Assembly (NCBI GenBank): GCA_964653235.1 | Contig: CAZZCP010000006.1 | Coordinates: forward strand, 1 to 53,239 | Direction of reading: 5' to 3' | DNA from: CAZZCP01 sp964653235 | Lineage (GTDB): Bacteria; Bdellovibrionota; Bdellovibrionia; Bdellovibrionales; UBA840 | Length of the DNA: 53,239 nt | Shown here: positions 25,302-34,286 of the stretch, piece by piece | Layout of the letters: each line of letters opens with the position of its first letter | How positions within the stretch are numbered: the first letter of the stretch is position 1 | Program-made: the position numbers and the translations under genes | Notes under the pieces: model-generated | The model's database searches: none | What the model saw: only the letters and a program-made list of their open reading frames with translations | Told to the model about the DNA's origin: nothing

Positions 25302-26177
25302 TTATTCGACCTCATCGCTAGACTTAGGTGGAGTAGATTCTTCTTCATGGTCTTGATTCCCGACCAATTGCTTATAGTAAGCTTGTCGATCTAGATCAAA
25401 GCCAAGATACTCTTTGCACCAATGCCAATCTGTAGTGGCAGCAATCCAGGCACCAGAAATGAAGGGTATTCCTATGTCATCTGCCTGAACAATCAGCTGT
25501 GCTTTTTTTGATGTATAGTTTAAATCAACAATCCAGCCCTTAGCATTGAGAAAATTAAAATAATAGAGATCTTGAAGCAGGTCATTGGAGGCAGTGTAAG
25601 GAGTAGTATTAATCAATATAGAGGAAGCACCTGGCAAATAAGCAATTTCATCATGAGCAACAAAGCGAAATTCGATATTGAAGTAATTCTTTTTTAAACT
25701 TTGGACTACCTCTCTACCCAATTCTTCAAATTTATCAGTAAACAAAATTTTTGAGTAACCTGCATTCATCAAAGGTAAAACTAGGGCACGTGCAGCTGCT
25801 CCAACCCCCACTATAATAGCAGATGCCGATATATCGAGACTTTTTGCTTCTTCAACAAGAACTTGTAAAAAAGATTTTTGCAAAAGAGATCTTGGCCACC
25901 ATTTCTCTTCTTGCTTGACCAAACAATCGGCCGATTTTAAATAAAGCGACATTGAAGTGGTTTGTTCTAGACTGCCGCCAATCACTTGCCCATAAGGTGA
26001 ACCTATTCGAATTTGGTTCATTTCTTGCTTCGCTTTTTTTAGCGTCTCCTCAAATTCGTGCTCTCGAACTTCATAAAAATAAACTTCATTGGTAAAATGG
26101 CTTTCATTTAAAATTTGAGAGAGAAGTTCAAAGCGACTTTTTGAGCATGTTCTCGCAATTTCACCCCATTTGAGCAT
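25302..26177 (-). CDS. Divergent shikimate-dehydrogenase-like protein
   Basis: A 291-residue AroE-fold protein. The NAD(P)-binding half is recognisable (IIVGVGAAARALVLPL, about residue 133, then SSILINTTPYT and VDLNYTS). The catalytic half is degenerate: the segment that should read NVTxPxK is IRIGSPYGQ, without the catalytic Lys, and the usual N-terminal HSxSPxxHN motif is absent. It is therefore unlikely to be the housekeeping shikimate dehydrogenase. The C-terminus is an acidic disordered tail. It overlaps ribF by 17 bp. AroE paralogues with other substrates exist, but the role here is unknown. Confidence 0.7.
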   Translation of the reverse strand: MLKWGEIARTCSKSRFELLSQILNESHFTNEVYFYEVREHEFEETLKKAKQEMNQIRIGSPYGQVIGGSLEQTTSMSLYLKSADCLVKQEEKWWPRSLLQKSFLQVLVEEAKSLDISASAIIVGVGAAARALVLPLMNAGYSKILFTDKFEELGREVVQSLKKNYFNIEFRFVAHDEIAYLPGASSILINTTPYTASNDLLQDLYYFNFLNAKGWIVDLNYTSKKAQLIVQADDIGIPFISGAWIAATTDWHWCKEYLGFDLDRQAYYKQLVGNQDHEEESTPPKSSDEVE

Positions 26178-27099
26178 AGATTTGCTTTACCTTATCGATA
26201 TCTTTTTCAATTTGTTGCTTGAGTTGCTGCGCATTTTCAAACTTTTTTTCAGCCCGTATAAAACTCAAAAACTCCAGTTTAATCTTTTCACCATATATAT
26301 TATCTGAAAAGTTCAAAATGTGAGTTTCAATTTGAATTGGCCGTCGATTAACCCCGCCAAAAGTAGGATTCACACCTATATTGGTAATACAAGAGAAGTA
26401 ATCACCACGTATTTGAACACGACAAGCATATACACCACTTGCGGGCAACAACTCAGCCTCGGTGTAGAGATTTGCTGTTGGAAAACCAATTGCCTTGCCT
26501 CGATTTGCACCCTTTTCGACCAAGCCTTGCAAATAAAAATGACGACCTAAATAAAGATTGGCTTTTTGCATATCACCACTCTCTATCGCTTTTCGAATCA
26601 AAGTTGAAGAAATGATTTGTTCATCTATTTTAAAGGGCGGAACTACATGAACTTCAAATCCATTTTCTCTGCCTTTTTCTTTTAGAAAATCGGCATTCCC
26701 TTTACGGTTGGCACCAAAACTAAAATCATATCCAATAACGATTGCCTTGGGGTTGAGCGGCTTTATCATCCATTCATTTAAAAAACTCTCTGGACTTTGA
26801 GACGACAATGAGCGCGAAAAAGCCTCGCGTACGAAAAAATCAATTTTGAGATCTTCAAATACTTGTTCTTGATCTTCGAGAGAAAATATTCGATGCAGTT
26901 TTTTTTCAGGAAATAAAACCTTAACTGGATGCGGTTCAAAACTTAAAACCACTGAGGGCACATCAAACTTTTGACTGCAATCTTTTAATCTGGCGAGCAA
27001 TTGACGATGCCCTAAATGAACCCCGTCAAAATTTCCAACACTCAAAACAGAAGACTTTAAATGAAAGTCACTTTGATGAATCGATTCAATCAACTTCAC
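26161..27099 (-). CDS. ribF: Bifunctional riboflavin kinase / FAD synthetase
   Basis: A 312-residue RibF. The N-terminal nucleotidyltransferase domain has SVGNFDGVHLGHRQLL (about residue 20), GYDFSFGANRKGN and ISSTLIRKAI. The C-terminal riboflavin kinase domain has NRGKAIGFPTANL and a TNIGVNPTFGG motif. It converts riboflavin to FMN and then FAD. The start is GTG, overlapping the upstream GT9 stop by 4 bp (GTGA) with GGAG eight bases before. Confidence 0.96.
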   Translation of the reverse strand: MKLIESIHQSDFHLKSSVLSVGNFDGVHLGHRQLLARLKDCSQKFDVPSVVLSFEPHPVKVLFPEKKLHRIFSLEDQEQVFEDLKIDFFVREAFSRSLSSQSPESFLNEWMIKPLNPKAIVIGYDFSFGANRKGNADFLKEKGRENGFEVHVVPPFKIDEQIISSTLIRKAIESGDMQKANLYLGRHFYLQGLVEKGANRGKAIGFPTANLYTEAELLPASGVYACRVQIRGDYFSCITNIGVNPTFGGVNRRPIQIETHILNFSDNIYGEKIKLEFLSFIRAEKKFENAQQLKQQIEKDIDKVKQIYAQMG

Positions 27100-28145
27100 G
27101 CAAACATCTCCAACTTCTCAATCAAGTCCTTCGCTTCTACTTTAAGCATACACTCATGAGTCCCTTTAGGACATTTATTGTGCCCATGTTTTCCACAAGG
27201 TCGGCAATACACATCTTTTTCTACTACCAATGCTTGATCTTGCCAAGGGCGATAGCCTAAATCGAGAGTTGTCGGCCCAAAGACAGAGACATTTTTCAAG
27301 CCTACAACTGAAGCCAGATGCATCGGACCACTATCATTCGATATTAATAGCTCTGCATTCTGAAAAACTTGCAAAAGCGCTACAAGCGAGGTCTGTCCAC
27401 ATAGGTTTTCTAACTGACTAAAACCCTCCTCTACTTTTTCACAAGCATCTATATCGTCTGGTGAACCAATAAGATAAACTTCATAGTTTTTTTCGTATAA
27501 GTACTTTGCAACTTCAACAAAACCTTCTGTTTTCCATTTTTTAGTTGCCCAAACCGAACCTGGAGCCATAAGTGCAACAGGCTTAGAGGTGTTTAACAAG
27601 CAAGATTTTTCTTTTGCTAAATTCAAATGCATACTAGCCCAATCGGGAACATTGACTCGATTCTGTAAATCACCGAGTGACTTCGGCTGAGAATCCCAAA
27701 GCAATGAGAAATCAGAAAAGCTCTGACTCAAGTTTTCGTCAAGAACACAAAGCAAAGAGAGCTGGCGAATCGCGTCGGGAAGCTGCATTGGACGTTTTAC
27801 TCGTTGGTCAAAAATAAAGCGATTCCAAGACTTATGAAAACCAATTTTCGCCTTGGCTTTTATTTCCCAACTCAAAAGATTGGATCGAGTCGAGTCATGG
27901 GGACAAAACAGTAGATCATAACTCTCTTGTTTGAGTTCAAGCTTAACCTCTTTCCAATTTTTGGTCTTCTTATCCACTCCTATCACTCGCTCTACTAAGG
28001 CAAACTTCAAAAAAAGATCTTTAAAAGATTTTCGACAAAGAAAATGAATTTCAGACTCTGGATAAAGCACTCGAAGTCTCTTAAGTAGAGGAATACAAAG
28101 AAGAGTATCACCAAAAAATGCAGTCTGAATTACCAATATTTTCAC
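27096..28145 (-). CDS. Glycosyltransferase family 9 (heptosyltransferase II-like)
   Basis: A 349-residue GT9 protein transferring heptose or a similar sugar to the LPS core. It starts KILVIQTAFFGDTLLCIPLLKRL (N-terminal motif, first residues only), has VALMAPGSVWATKKW at about residue 180 and the ISNDSGPMHLASVVG donor-site motif at about 265. A Cys-rich C-terminal segment (CRPCGKHGHNKCPKG, then CM) is typical of WaaF-type members. The start is GTG without a clear ribosome-binding site. It follows a second GT9 gene by 8 bp. Confidence 0.88.
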   Translation of the reverse strand: MKILVIQTAFFGDTLLCIPLLKRLRVLYPESEIHFLCRKSFKDLFLKFALVERVIGVDKKTKNWKEVKLELKQESYDLLFCPHDSTRSNLLSWEIKAKAKIGFHKSWNRFIFDQRVKRPMQLPDAIRQLSLLCVLDENLSQSFSDFSLLWDSQPKSLGDLQNRVNVPDWASMHLNLAKEKSCLLNTSKPVALMAPGSVWATKKWKTEGFVEVAKYLYEKNYEVYLIGSPDDIDACEKVEEGFSQLENLCGQTSLVALLQVFQNAELLISNDSGPMHLASVVGLKNVSVFGPTTLDLGYRPWQDQALVVEKDVYCRPCGKHGHNKCPKGTHECMLKVEAKDLIEKLEMFA

Positions 28146-28153
28146 TTATTTAT

Positions 28154-29293
28154 TTATAAAGAATGATCTTGCTCGATGTAAAGACTTTTGCCCGAAAAGT
28201 CTCTAAGAGCTTGTAGAATCTCATCTAAAGGGACAAGGTCATAACACATCACTTCTTTTGCACAATGCCGTTTCCAACAAGGGGCGCAGCTTGCCGGACT
28301 TTGAATCTTGACCCCGCGATCGTAGAGATCAATTTCATGGGCACAAGTAGGACCAAACCAGGCTACTACATATTTTTGCAAAGCAATGGCCATATGCATA
28401 CCAAGACTATCTCCGCTGATTACAATGTCACATGCAGCCACCGAACAAAGCCCATCTCTTAATCCTTGATCGCAGGGAGAGGATGCTACAGAGGTAATTT
28501 TCTGAATGTAATCATTTCTCTCTCGATCTTCTGGACCACCTAAAAGCACCAAATCAAATACTTCTTCTTTTTGCAACATTCGAATCAGTTCAATATGAGC
28601 CCCCAAAGAAAGCTTCTTATAAGGAATCACATCACTACAGCCTGTATTGATTCCAACAATTAGCTTCGACTTATGAGATCGCCATTGATTTTCTCGCAAA
28701 CGCAGCATTTCTTGCTCTTGCAGATTAAAACTCACTTGATAGGGATCTCTCATAAAAGACAAAGATAGACTTTCTGCTACCAGCTGAGTCTCTGGCTTTT
28801 TGTTTTCAAAAAATTTCTTATGATTATCGAGACCAAGATCCCAAAGCGGCTTGGCTTCATCATTGGCCGGAACAATGCTCCCTGTAGAGGGATCAAGTAA
28901 AAAACCATACTTCTCTTTGGCATTGAGCTTATAAGCAATAGAACCTGCAAATTGTGATTTATCAACTATAAGTGCTACATCAAACTGAAGTGTCTCTAAA
29001 ATCTTTAAACTTTCCAAATCGGTAGTCATTACCTTATCAACTTGGTTCAAATTCTCTAAGAGTGAATGTGCAGGTTTTTGTGTAAGCCAAGTTATATGTG
29101 ATGAAGGGTACTTTCTTTTGATCGCTGGAAGAAGTGCGGTACTTCTTAGCACTGCACCTAATGCTCCCAGATGAACCAATACGATTCTCTTTTTTGGTAT
29201 ATCTCTACTGGGGCAAAGTTCATCGCAAACTTCGTTTTTACCACAAGGTTTATATCCATTAAAATGGCGGCAAGCGATTTGTGCATCCGACAT
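28154..29293 (-). CDS. Glycosyltransferase family 9 with N-terminal Cys cluster
   Basis: A 379-residue GT9 protein. The GT9 domain begins after an added N-terminal segment with four cysteines (residues 8, 17, 23 and 27); the start motif is VLVHLGALGAVLRSTALLP. A VISGDSLGMHMAIALQ donor motif lies at about residue 295 and a C-terminal CAPCWKRHCAKEVMC cluster at about 340. The two Cys clusters could form a metal or Fe-S site. Acceptor and sugar are unknown. It is probably co-transcribed with the GT9 gene downstream. Confidence 0.85.
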   Translation of the reverse strand: MSDAQIACRHFNGYKPCGKNEVCDELCPSRDIPKKRIVLVHLGALGAVLRSTALLPAIKRKYPSSHITWLTQKPAHSLLENLNQVDKVMTTDLESLKILETLQFDVALIVDKSQFAGSIAYKLNAKEKYGFLLDPSTGSIVPANDEAKPLWDLGLDNHKKFFENKKPETQLVAESLSLSFMRDPYQVSFNLQEQEMLRLRENQWRSHKSKLIVGINTGCSDVIPYKKLSLGAHIELIRMLQKEEVFDLVLLGGPEDRERNDYIQKITSVASSPCDQGLRDGLCSVAACDIVISGDSLGMHMAIALQKYVVAWFGPTCAHEIDLYDRGVKIQSPASCAPCWKRHCAKEVMCYDLVPLDEILQALRDFSGKSLYIEQDHSL

Positions 29294-29330
29294 AGCCTAT
29301 ACTAAGCTATAAAACGAAGTTTGAGTGTAG

Positions 29331-30374
29331 CTATTCTTGAGAACTAGCCGAAAGACCACTCCATCCCTTGATTTCTTCTACTTCGAAGTTGAGACTACCG
29401 ATCTTGATCTTGCCTTTCATTTTTAAAAACATCTTGCGATCATCGTTTGAAAGCCAAAAGAAAATATCTCCCNNNNNNNNNNCAACAGAAGGCTTTATAA
29501 CAACTGTCTCAAATTTACCTAGATCTGTTTTTAAAATTTCTTTACGCAAAACTTTTGCAGTAACAACTAGATTTTTACCTTCATGGGCTACCCGGTATTG
29601 ATAAGTCTTTCCTGGTTTCAGTTTAAATGTTCTAAGATATAAAAAAGCACTTAGCATGTTTTGTGAAAAAGGCTCTATCTTCCAGGTGTATTTCTTTTTT
29701 CTAAGCCCTCTTCTTTCGGTTACTTTTCTCTCCCAAAACTTAGCCTCTAAGGTTTCGTGATCAAAATAAGATTTGATTTCTGCCAACTTTCCAGATTCTT
29801 TTACGTGAATCTCATAGGCAGGGGGCAATAGGGTTTCGTAATCCAAATAAGTTTCAGCCCAATCATCAGCACGATAAAACCAGTCAAACCACTCCCCCGA
29901 TTTGACAAAAGCCTTAAAATGATAAGCTTTTCTACCATTTACCATAGCAAAGTTTTCAGTTGTCATAGTAAAGTGTCCAGCATTCATACCCAAATATGAT
30001 ACTTTGAACTTAACACTCTCTCCAACTCGAAATGGATCTTGAACCGGCCTTCGACCAAGAAAGCCTTCTGCATCTTCTAGTTTTGGCAGTTTCTCTTTTG
30101 GCTTCGGCTCTTCTTTTACCTCTGTGACTTTCTTTGGTTTTTTCTTTTTTTTAATTTTCTTTTTAACTTCAACTTTCTTTTCTTCTGCTTTTTTTTCTGG
30201 CGGTAGCGCTGGTTCTTTTACTTGAGCCACCGGTTCTGCTTTTTCTATTTGGATGACTTCACTGTACTCTTCTTCATTTGAAATTTTCTCAGAATCTTTG
30301 TGCTTCAAAAAACTAGTGGTACTACAAGCCGTTAGTATGAAAAAAAACAAAGAAAAGAGAATACGAAAAATCAT
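29331..30374 (-). CDS. DUF3108-domain lipoprotein (contains an N gap)
   Basis: A protein of about 347 residues with a lipoprotein signal ending LTAC (mature Cys at about residue 17). A long Lys/Glu/Pro-rich linker (about residues 45-100, many KK and EE pairs) is probably disordered and spans the periplasm. The DUF3108 domain begins VGESVKFKVSYLGMNAGHF and continues to GDIFFWLSNDDRKMFLKMKG. A 10-base N gap at 29473-29482 falls between VVIKPSV and GDIFFW; about ten residues are usual there, so the true gap is probably longer. Function unknown; probably envelope. Confidence 0.78.
   Translation of the reverse strand: MIFRILFSLFFFILTACSTTSFLKHKDSEKISNEEEYSEVIQIEKAEPVAQVKEPALPPEKKAEEKKVEVKKKIKKKKKPKKVTEVKEEPKPKEKLPKLEDAEGFLGRRPVQDPFRVGESVKFKVSYLGMNAGHFTMTTENFAMVNGRKAYHFKAFVKSGEWFDWFYRADDWAETYLDYETLLPPAYEIHVKESGKLAEIKSYFDHETLEAKFWERKVTERRGLRKKKYTWKIEPFSQNMLSAFLYLRTFKLKPGKTYQYRVAHEGKNLVVTAKVLRKEILKTDLGKFETVVIKPSVXXXXGDIFFWLSNDDRKMFLKMKGKIKIGSLNFEVEEIKGWSGLSASSQE
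29473..29482. other. Assembly gap (10 N)
   Basis: Ten N inside the DUF3108 gene. Both sides read as the same protein, so the gap length given is probably nominal rather than measured. Confidence 0.95.
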
Positions 30375-30436
30375 ATGTCTATCTTATCATTGCCCTTGAA
30401 CACGAAAAGCAATTCAAAGACATGCAGGGCCAAGGA

Positions 30437-31435
30437 CTAGGTGTTTTTTTCATAAGTCTTTTTAAACTGAAGTATTTGCTCAAAGAGTTCATTGCTCGAA
30501 CCACTCAAACTGGTTTGTAGCTCTACAACATAAAAAGTATCAGGAATACTAGTCAAAGCTTGCAATTTCACTGCATCCTTCTCTGTGCAGAGTACAGGAT
30601 TTGTAGCTGCAAAATTTTTTACCCTTAAGATATCAGAATCTTGAAACGAATAATGATCTTTAAAGTGAAAATGTTTTTTTACATAAATACCAAGATCACG
30701 AATTTGAGCTTCAAAAATTTCAGGTCGAGCTATGGCTGAAAGCAAAACCACTTCTTTATTCTTTAAAGATCTTAAATCTTTCGACTCTGCCCTATGAAAA
30801 TCTTTAAGTTCACGTAAAGCATTTAAGTGATAATGAAAGTGTAAAATCCGAGATTCATCACTGGCTTTATCTTTGGTTTTGGTTTTAACAATCCAGTGAG
30901 CCCGTGACAAAGAAAGACCTGTTTCTCTAGCTCGGCCAACGGGCAAAGGATAGTAATGCCACAAGGGAGCAGTTGCATCTAGAAGCACAATATCTAAATC
31001 TCGATAGATTCTACGATGCTGAAAGGCATCATCGAGTAAAAACAGATCATAGCTATTCTTTTTTAAAACTTCTTTTGCAATTTGAACACGATCAGAACCT
31101 ACATAAATATCGACTTTAGGAAATTTTAAATGAGTAAGACTTGGTTCATCACCGTACTTCTTTGGATCTAAAGAATCAATTTTTTCCCAGTCTAGCTCTG
31201 ACTCCCTTTTATATCCCCGAGTGATCACTGCTAGCTTAAGATCATTCTCAAGGCAAAATTCAATCATTTTTTGCACAAAAGGAGTTTTGCCGGTTCCACC
31301 TGCAGTTAAATTTCCAACACTAATAACCGGTATACCTACTTTGTGTGCTTTTAAGATGCCAAAGTTATAAAGAAGATTTCGAAAAGCAACAATAAGTGTA
31401 TAGAGAACTGCTAGAGGCCAGAGCAGATGTCTCAA
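30437..31435 (-). CDS. lpxK: Tetraacyldisaccharide 4'-kinase LpxK
   Basis: A 332-residue inner-membrane-associated kinase that adds the 4'-phosphate to lipid A. Its N-terminal membrane helix is followed by VISVGNLTAGGTGKTPF, the P-loop at about residue 40-56. LLDDAFQHRRIYRDLDIVLLD at about 130 (quoted in part) is the family's second motif. It starts at TTG with GAGGAG five bases upstream and overlaps the lpxB stop by 4 bp (TTGA). If lipid A of this organism is phosphate-free, as reported for Bdellovibrio, later removal of the phosphate would be needed. Confidence 0.93.
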   Translation of the reverse strand: MRHLLWPLAVLYTLIVAFRNLLYNFGILKAHKVGIPVISVGNLTAGGTGKTPFVQKMIEFCLENDLKLAVITRGYKRESELDWEKIDSLDPKKYGDEPSLTHLKFPKVDIYVGSDRVQIAKEVLKKNSYDLFLLDDAFQHRRIYRDLDIVLLDATAPLWHYYPLPVGRARETGLSLSRAHWIVKTKTKDKASDESRILHFHYHLNALRELKDFHRAESKDLRSLKNKEVVLLSAIARPEIFEAQIRDLGIYVKKHFHFKDHYSFQDSDILRVKNFAATNPVLCTEKDAVKLQALTSIPDTFYVVELQTSLSGSSNELFEQILQFKKTYEKNT

Positions 31436-32586
31436 AGAAACTCCTCAAGTACTTGAGCGACTCTTTGAGTTGCTCCCTTGGTACCAAGTTTATCGGGTAA
31501 AGATTTTAATTCTTCAATTTTAGCTCTTCTTACCTCTTCTCTTTCAATATAAACACTTAACTCAGCAGCAAGATTCTCAGGATTTGCCTCTTCTTGAAAA
31601 AGCTCTTCTGCAACCTTGCGATTGAAAATTAAATTGATCATCCCAAAAAATCGAGTGGTCTTCACAAATCTACGAGCAATCCACGCGCTCACTGGATTCA
31701 TAATGTACATGATCACCATCGGTTTTCGCATCAAACCCGTCATTAAAGTTGCTGTTCCAGAAGCCACCAAAGCCACATCAATACATCTTAGCATCTCAAA
31801 TGGCTCGCTTTGTAGAATTTGAATTTTTGGAGAAGCCTCTGGTATTAGAGATCTTAGTTGTTCTTTATTAAGACCAGGAGCGGCTAGCAATACAAAGTGC
31901 AATTCAGGGTATCGATTCGCCAAAATTTTAGCAGTCTGCATTTGAATTTCAAAATGGTGTTGAATCTCAGAATTTCTAGAACCAGGTAGCAAGCCAAGAA
32001 CCAATTTATTCGTTGGAATAGAGTTTTCTTTACGCAAGTTTTTTATAGTATCAGATTCAAAAAAATCTGGGCTAATTTCATCGAGCAAAGGGTGACCTAC
32101 AAAATCACAGTCGACAGAGTGGCTCTCGTAAAATTCTTTTTCGAACGGAAAAATCACCAATACCTTTCTCATATACTTTTGCATTTGCTTGATTCTCTCA
32201 CGTCGCCATGCCCAGATCTGAGGTGATATATAATAAATAATCGGAATACCTAAAGGATGAAGTTCTTTTGCAAGCTTTAAATTAAACTCTGGATAATCTA
32301 AGAGCAAAATAAATTTAGGCTTTCGCTTTTTACACTCGGCAACCAAAGTCTTAAAGACTCTTCGAATCATGGGATAGTGTTTTAGAACTTCTTGCACACC
32401 GACGACAGCCATTTCTTCTGAGCGCCCAATACACTCAAAACCAATCTTTTCCATTTCACGGCTGCCAATTCCAAAACAATGAATTCTTTTGTCACCCCAG
32501 GTCTCTAAAAGTCTTTGTGCATAGAGAGCACTTGATGCTTCTGCAGCAATGATCAATGCATTAGGATAATCGTTTGTGAATGTCAT
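31432..32586 (-). CDS. lpxB: Lipid-A-disaccharide synthase LpxB
   Basis: A 384-residue GT19 enzyme joining UDP-diacyl-sugar and lipid X. Family marks: IIAAEASSALYAQRLL at the N-terminus (the usual GExSGD is modified to AEASSAL), MAVVGVQEVLKHYP (about 70), YYISPQIWAWRRERI (about 120) and LLPGSRNSEI (about 198). The start ATG lies 26 bp inside the end of the upstream oxidoreductase gene. Order lpxA - oxidoreductase - lpxB - lpxK. Confidence 0.94.
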   Translation of the reverse strand: MTFTNDYPNALIIAAEASSALYAQRLLETWGDKRIHCFGIGSREMEKIGFECIGRSEEMAVVGVQEVLKHYPMIRRVFKTLVAECKKRKPKFILLLDYPEFNLKLAKELHPLGIPIIYYISPQIWAWRRERIKQMQKYMRKVLVIFPFEKEFYESHSVDCDFVGHPLLDEISPDFFESDTIKNLRKENSIPTNKLVLGLLPGSRNSEIQHHFEIQMQTAKILANRYPELHFVLLAAPGLNKEQLRSLIPEASPKIQILQSEPFEMLRCIDVALVASGTATLMTGLMRKPMVIMYIMNPVSAWIARRFVKTTRFFGMINLIFNRKVAEELFQEEANPENLAAELSVYIEREEVRRAKIEELKSLPDKLGTKGATQRVAQVLEEFL

Positions 32587-33499
32587 TTTGTATTCTCTCT
32601 GCCAACTGCAAGGCTTTTAGACCATCTCTACCACTGACCGCTACTTCAGTATCATTTTCAATTGCCGAGAGAAAGGCTTTGGTTTCATCCAACAAACCAT
32701 CCCCTTTACCAAGAGTCCATGCATCAAACTCAAGTGGCTCTTCTGAGGTTAGAATATCGCCCACCTTGGTTGTCAGATTGACCTCATTACTGACAAAATC
32801 AATAGAAAGGTATTGATCTTGTTGAAAAACACGAAACTTTCTTTGTTGCTTTTGCGATACTCGAGAGGCTGTTAAATTGGCAACAGCTCCATTGGCAAAT
32901 TCTATGCGGGCATTGGCGATATCGACCAAAGAAGTTAAAACTGGTACACCCACTGCAGAAACTTTTTCTACCTCAGAATGAACCAATGATAGTATTACAT
33001 CTAGGTCATGGATCATTAAATCGAGAACCACATCAACATCATGCCCCCGAGGCTTAAATGCAGCCAAGCGATGCACCTCCATAAACAAAGGATCTTTGAG
33101 TTTTTCTCTTGCAGATACAAAAGCAGGATCAAAACGAACGACATGTCCTACCTGAAACTTCAATTGATTCTTTTCAGCAATTCGGCACAATTCTTCTGCT
33201 TCACTGAGAGTCTCAGTCATTGGTTTTTCAAGATTTACATGAATTTGATTCTCTAAAAAAAACTTTGCAATAGAATAGTGAGACTTAGTTGTAGAAGCTA
33301 TCGTTACTGCATCAACTTGCCCCAAGAGCTCTTTGTAATCAAAGATAGCCTTAGTATTTAATTCAGCCGCAACTTCTTTACAGCGCTCCTGATCTAAATC
33401 ACAAACTCCAATGAGTTCTGCTTGATCAAGACTTGCATACTTTTGCGCATGAAAATTTCCTAAATAGCCTACTCCAACTACAGCAGCTCGAACACTCAT
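32561..33499 (-). CDS. Gfo/Idh/MocA oxidoreductase, GnnA-like
   Basis: A 312-residue NAD(P)-dependent sugar oxidoreductase. The Rossmann motif AAVVGVGYLGNFHAQKY opens the protein and EKP, the family's signature, is at NLEKPMT (about residue 95). It is wedged between lpxA (ATGA overlap) and lpxB (26-bp overlap). In Acidithiobacillus and Leptospira, gnnA at this position oxidises UDP-GlcNAc at C3 on the way to 2,3-diamino sugars of lipid A, and Bdellovibrio lipid A is reported to contain 2,3-diaminoglucose (established knowledge). GnnA is therefore the likely role; the transaminase GnnB is not in this window. Confidence 0.8.
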   Translation of the reverse strand: MSVRAAVVGVGYLGNFHAQKYASLDQAELIGVCDLDQERCKEVAAELNTKAIFDYKELLGQVDAVTIASTTKSHYSIAKFFLENQIHVNLEKPMTETLSEAEELCRIAEKNQLKFQVGHVVRFDPAFVSAREKLKDPLFMEVHRLAAFKPRGHDVDVVLDLMIHDLDVILSLVHSEVEKVSAVGVPVLTSLVDIANARIEFANGAVANLTASRVSQKQQRKFRVFQQDQYLSIDFVSNEVNLTTKVGDILTSEEPLEFDAWTLGKGDGLLDETKAFLSAIENDTEVAVSGRDGLKALQLAERIQNDIHKRLS

Positions 33500-34278
33500 A
33501 TCGCTAGACCTCTTTCAGAGAGAGAAACAAAATCTAAAATCATCTTTACACTTCTTGTATCTTCACACTCTTGCTTGATTCTCTCTATCGATTCTTCAAC
33601 GCGCAAGCCAGATTTTGTGAGAATTCGGATGGCTTTTTGCGCCGAACTAATTTCTTCTTTAGTGTAACCAGACCTTTCCATACCTATCTTGTTCACGCCG
33701 CGAATCACAGCATAATTTCCAGAAGCCATCGAAAAGGGAGCTATATCTTTATTAATTGCGGCCGTGCCACCAATAAAACTATGAGAGCCTAAAATACAAA
33801 ACTGATTGATGGCGCACATACCACCAATGATCACTTTATCTTGAATTTTTACATGCCCCGCAATGCTAACCGCATTGGCGATTACATTTTCATTGCCAAT
33901 TTGAGTGTCATGACCAACATGAGAATAGGCCATAAACAGATTGCTATCGCCAACTCGAGTAGTAGCTCCCCCACCAACAGTACCAATATTTAAGGTCGCA
34001 CATTCACGAATCTTATTGTTATCTCCAAGAATAAGTTTTGTAGGCTCCCCTTTGTATTTAAGGTCTTGAGGCGGACCACCCACAACGGCTCCTGCAGAGA
34101 TCACATTGTTCTTGCCCAATTCGGTGATTCCCGATTTACAGCCCAAACGAACATGGCTTTCTAAAATACAACCATATCCTAAACGGACTTTTCCTTCGAT
34201 CACACAAAAAGGACCAACAGCAACATCATCTGCCAGTTCCGCTTCTTCTGATATGAGACTGCTTGGGTGTATGTTCAT
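33496..34278 (-). CDS. lpxA: UDP-sugar acyltransferase LpxA
   Basis: A 260-residue left-handed beta-helix acyltransferase, first step of lipid A synthesis, with hexapeptide repeats throughout. The catalytic-His region reads LFMAYSHVGHDTQIGN (about 115) and the C-terminal helices start near residue 190. The frame reaches back to 34305, but the ATG at 34278 has AGGAGG six bases upstream and gives the usual N-terminus IHPSSLISEEAELA. Acceptor may be the 3-amino sugar if the neighbouring oxidoreductase is GnnA. Confidence 0.95.
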   Translation of the reverse strand: MNIHPSSLISEEAELADDVAVGPFCVIEGKVRLGYGCILESHVRLGCKSGITELGKNNVISAGAVVGGPPQDLKYKGEPTKLILGDNNKIRECATLNIGTVGGGATTRVGDSNLFMAYSHVGHDTQIGNENVIANAVSIAGHVKIQDKVIIGGMCAINQFCILGSHSFIGGTAAINKDIAPFSMASGNYAVIRGVNKIGMERSGYTKEEISSAQKAIRILTKSGLRVEESIERIKQECEDTRSVKMILDFVSLSERGLAI

Positions 34279-34286
34279 TTTGCCTC

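Noticed and set aside
30967..30978. Partial match to the inverted-repeat ends (AAGGGAGCAG) in lpxK
   Set aside because: Only ten bases match, inside a conserved coding sequence, with no partner end nearby; chance.
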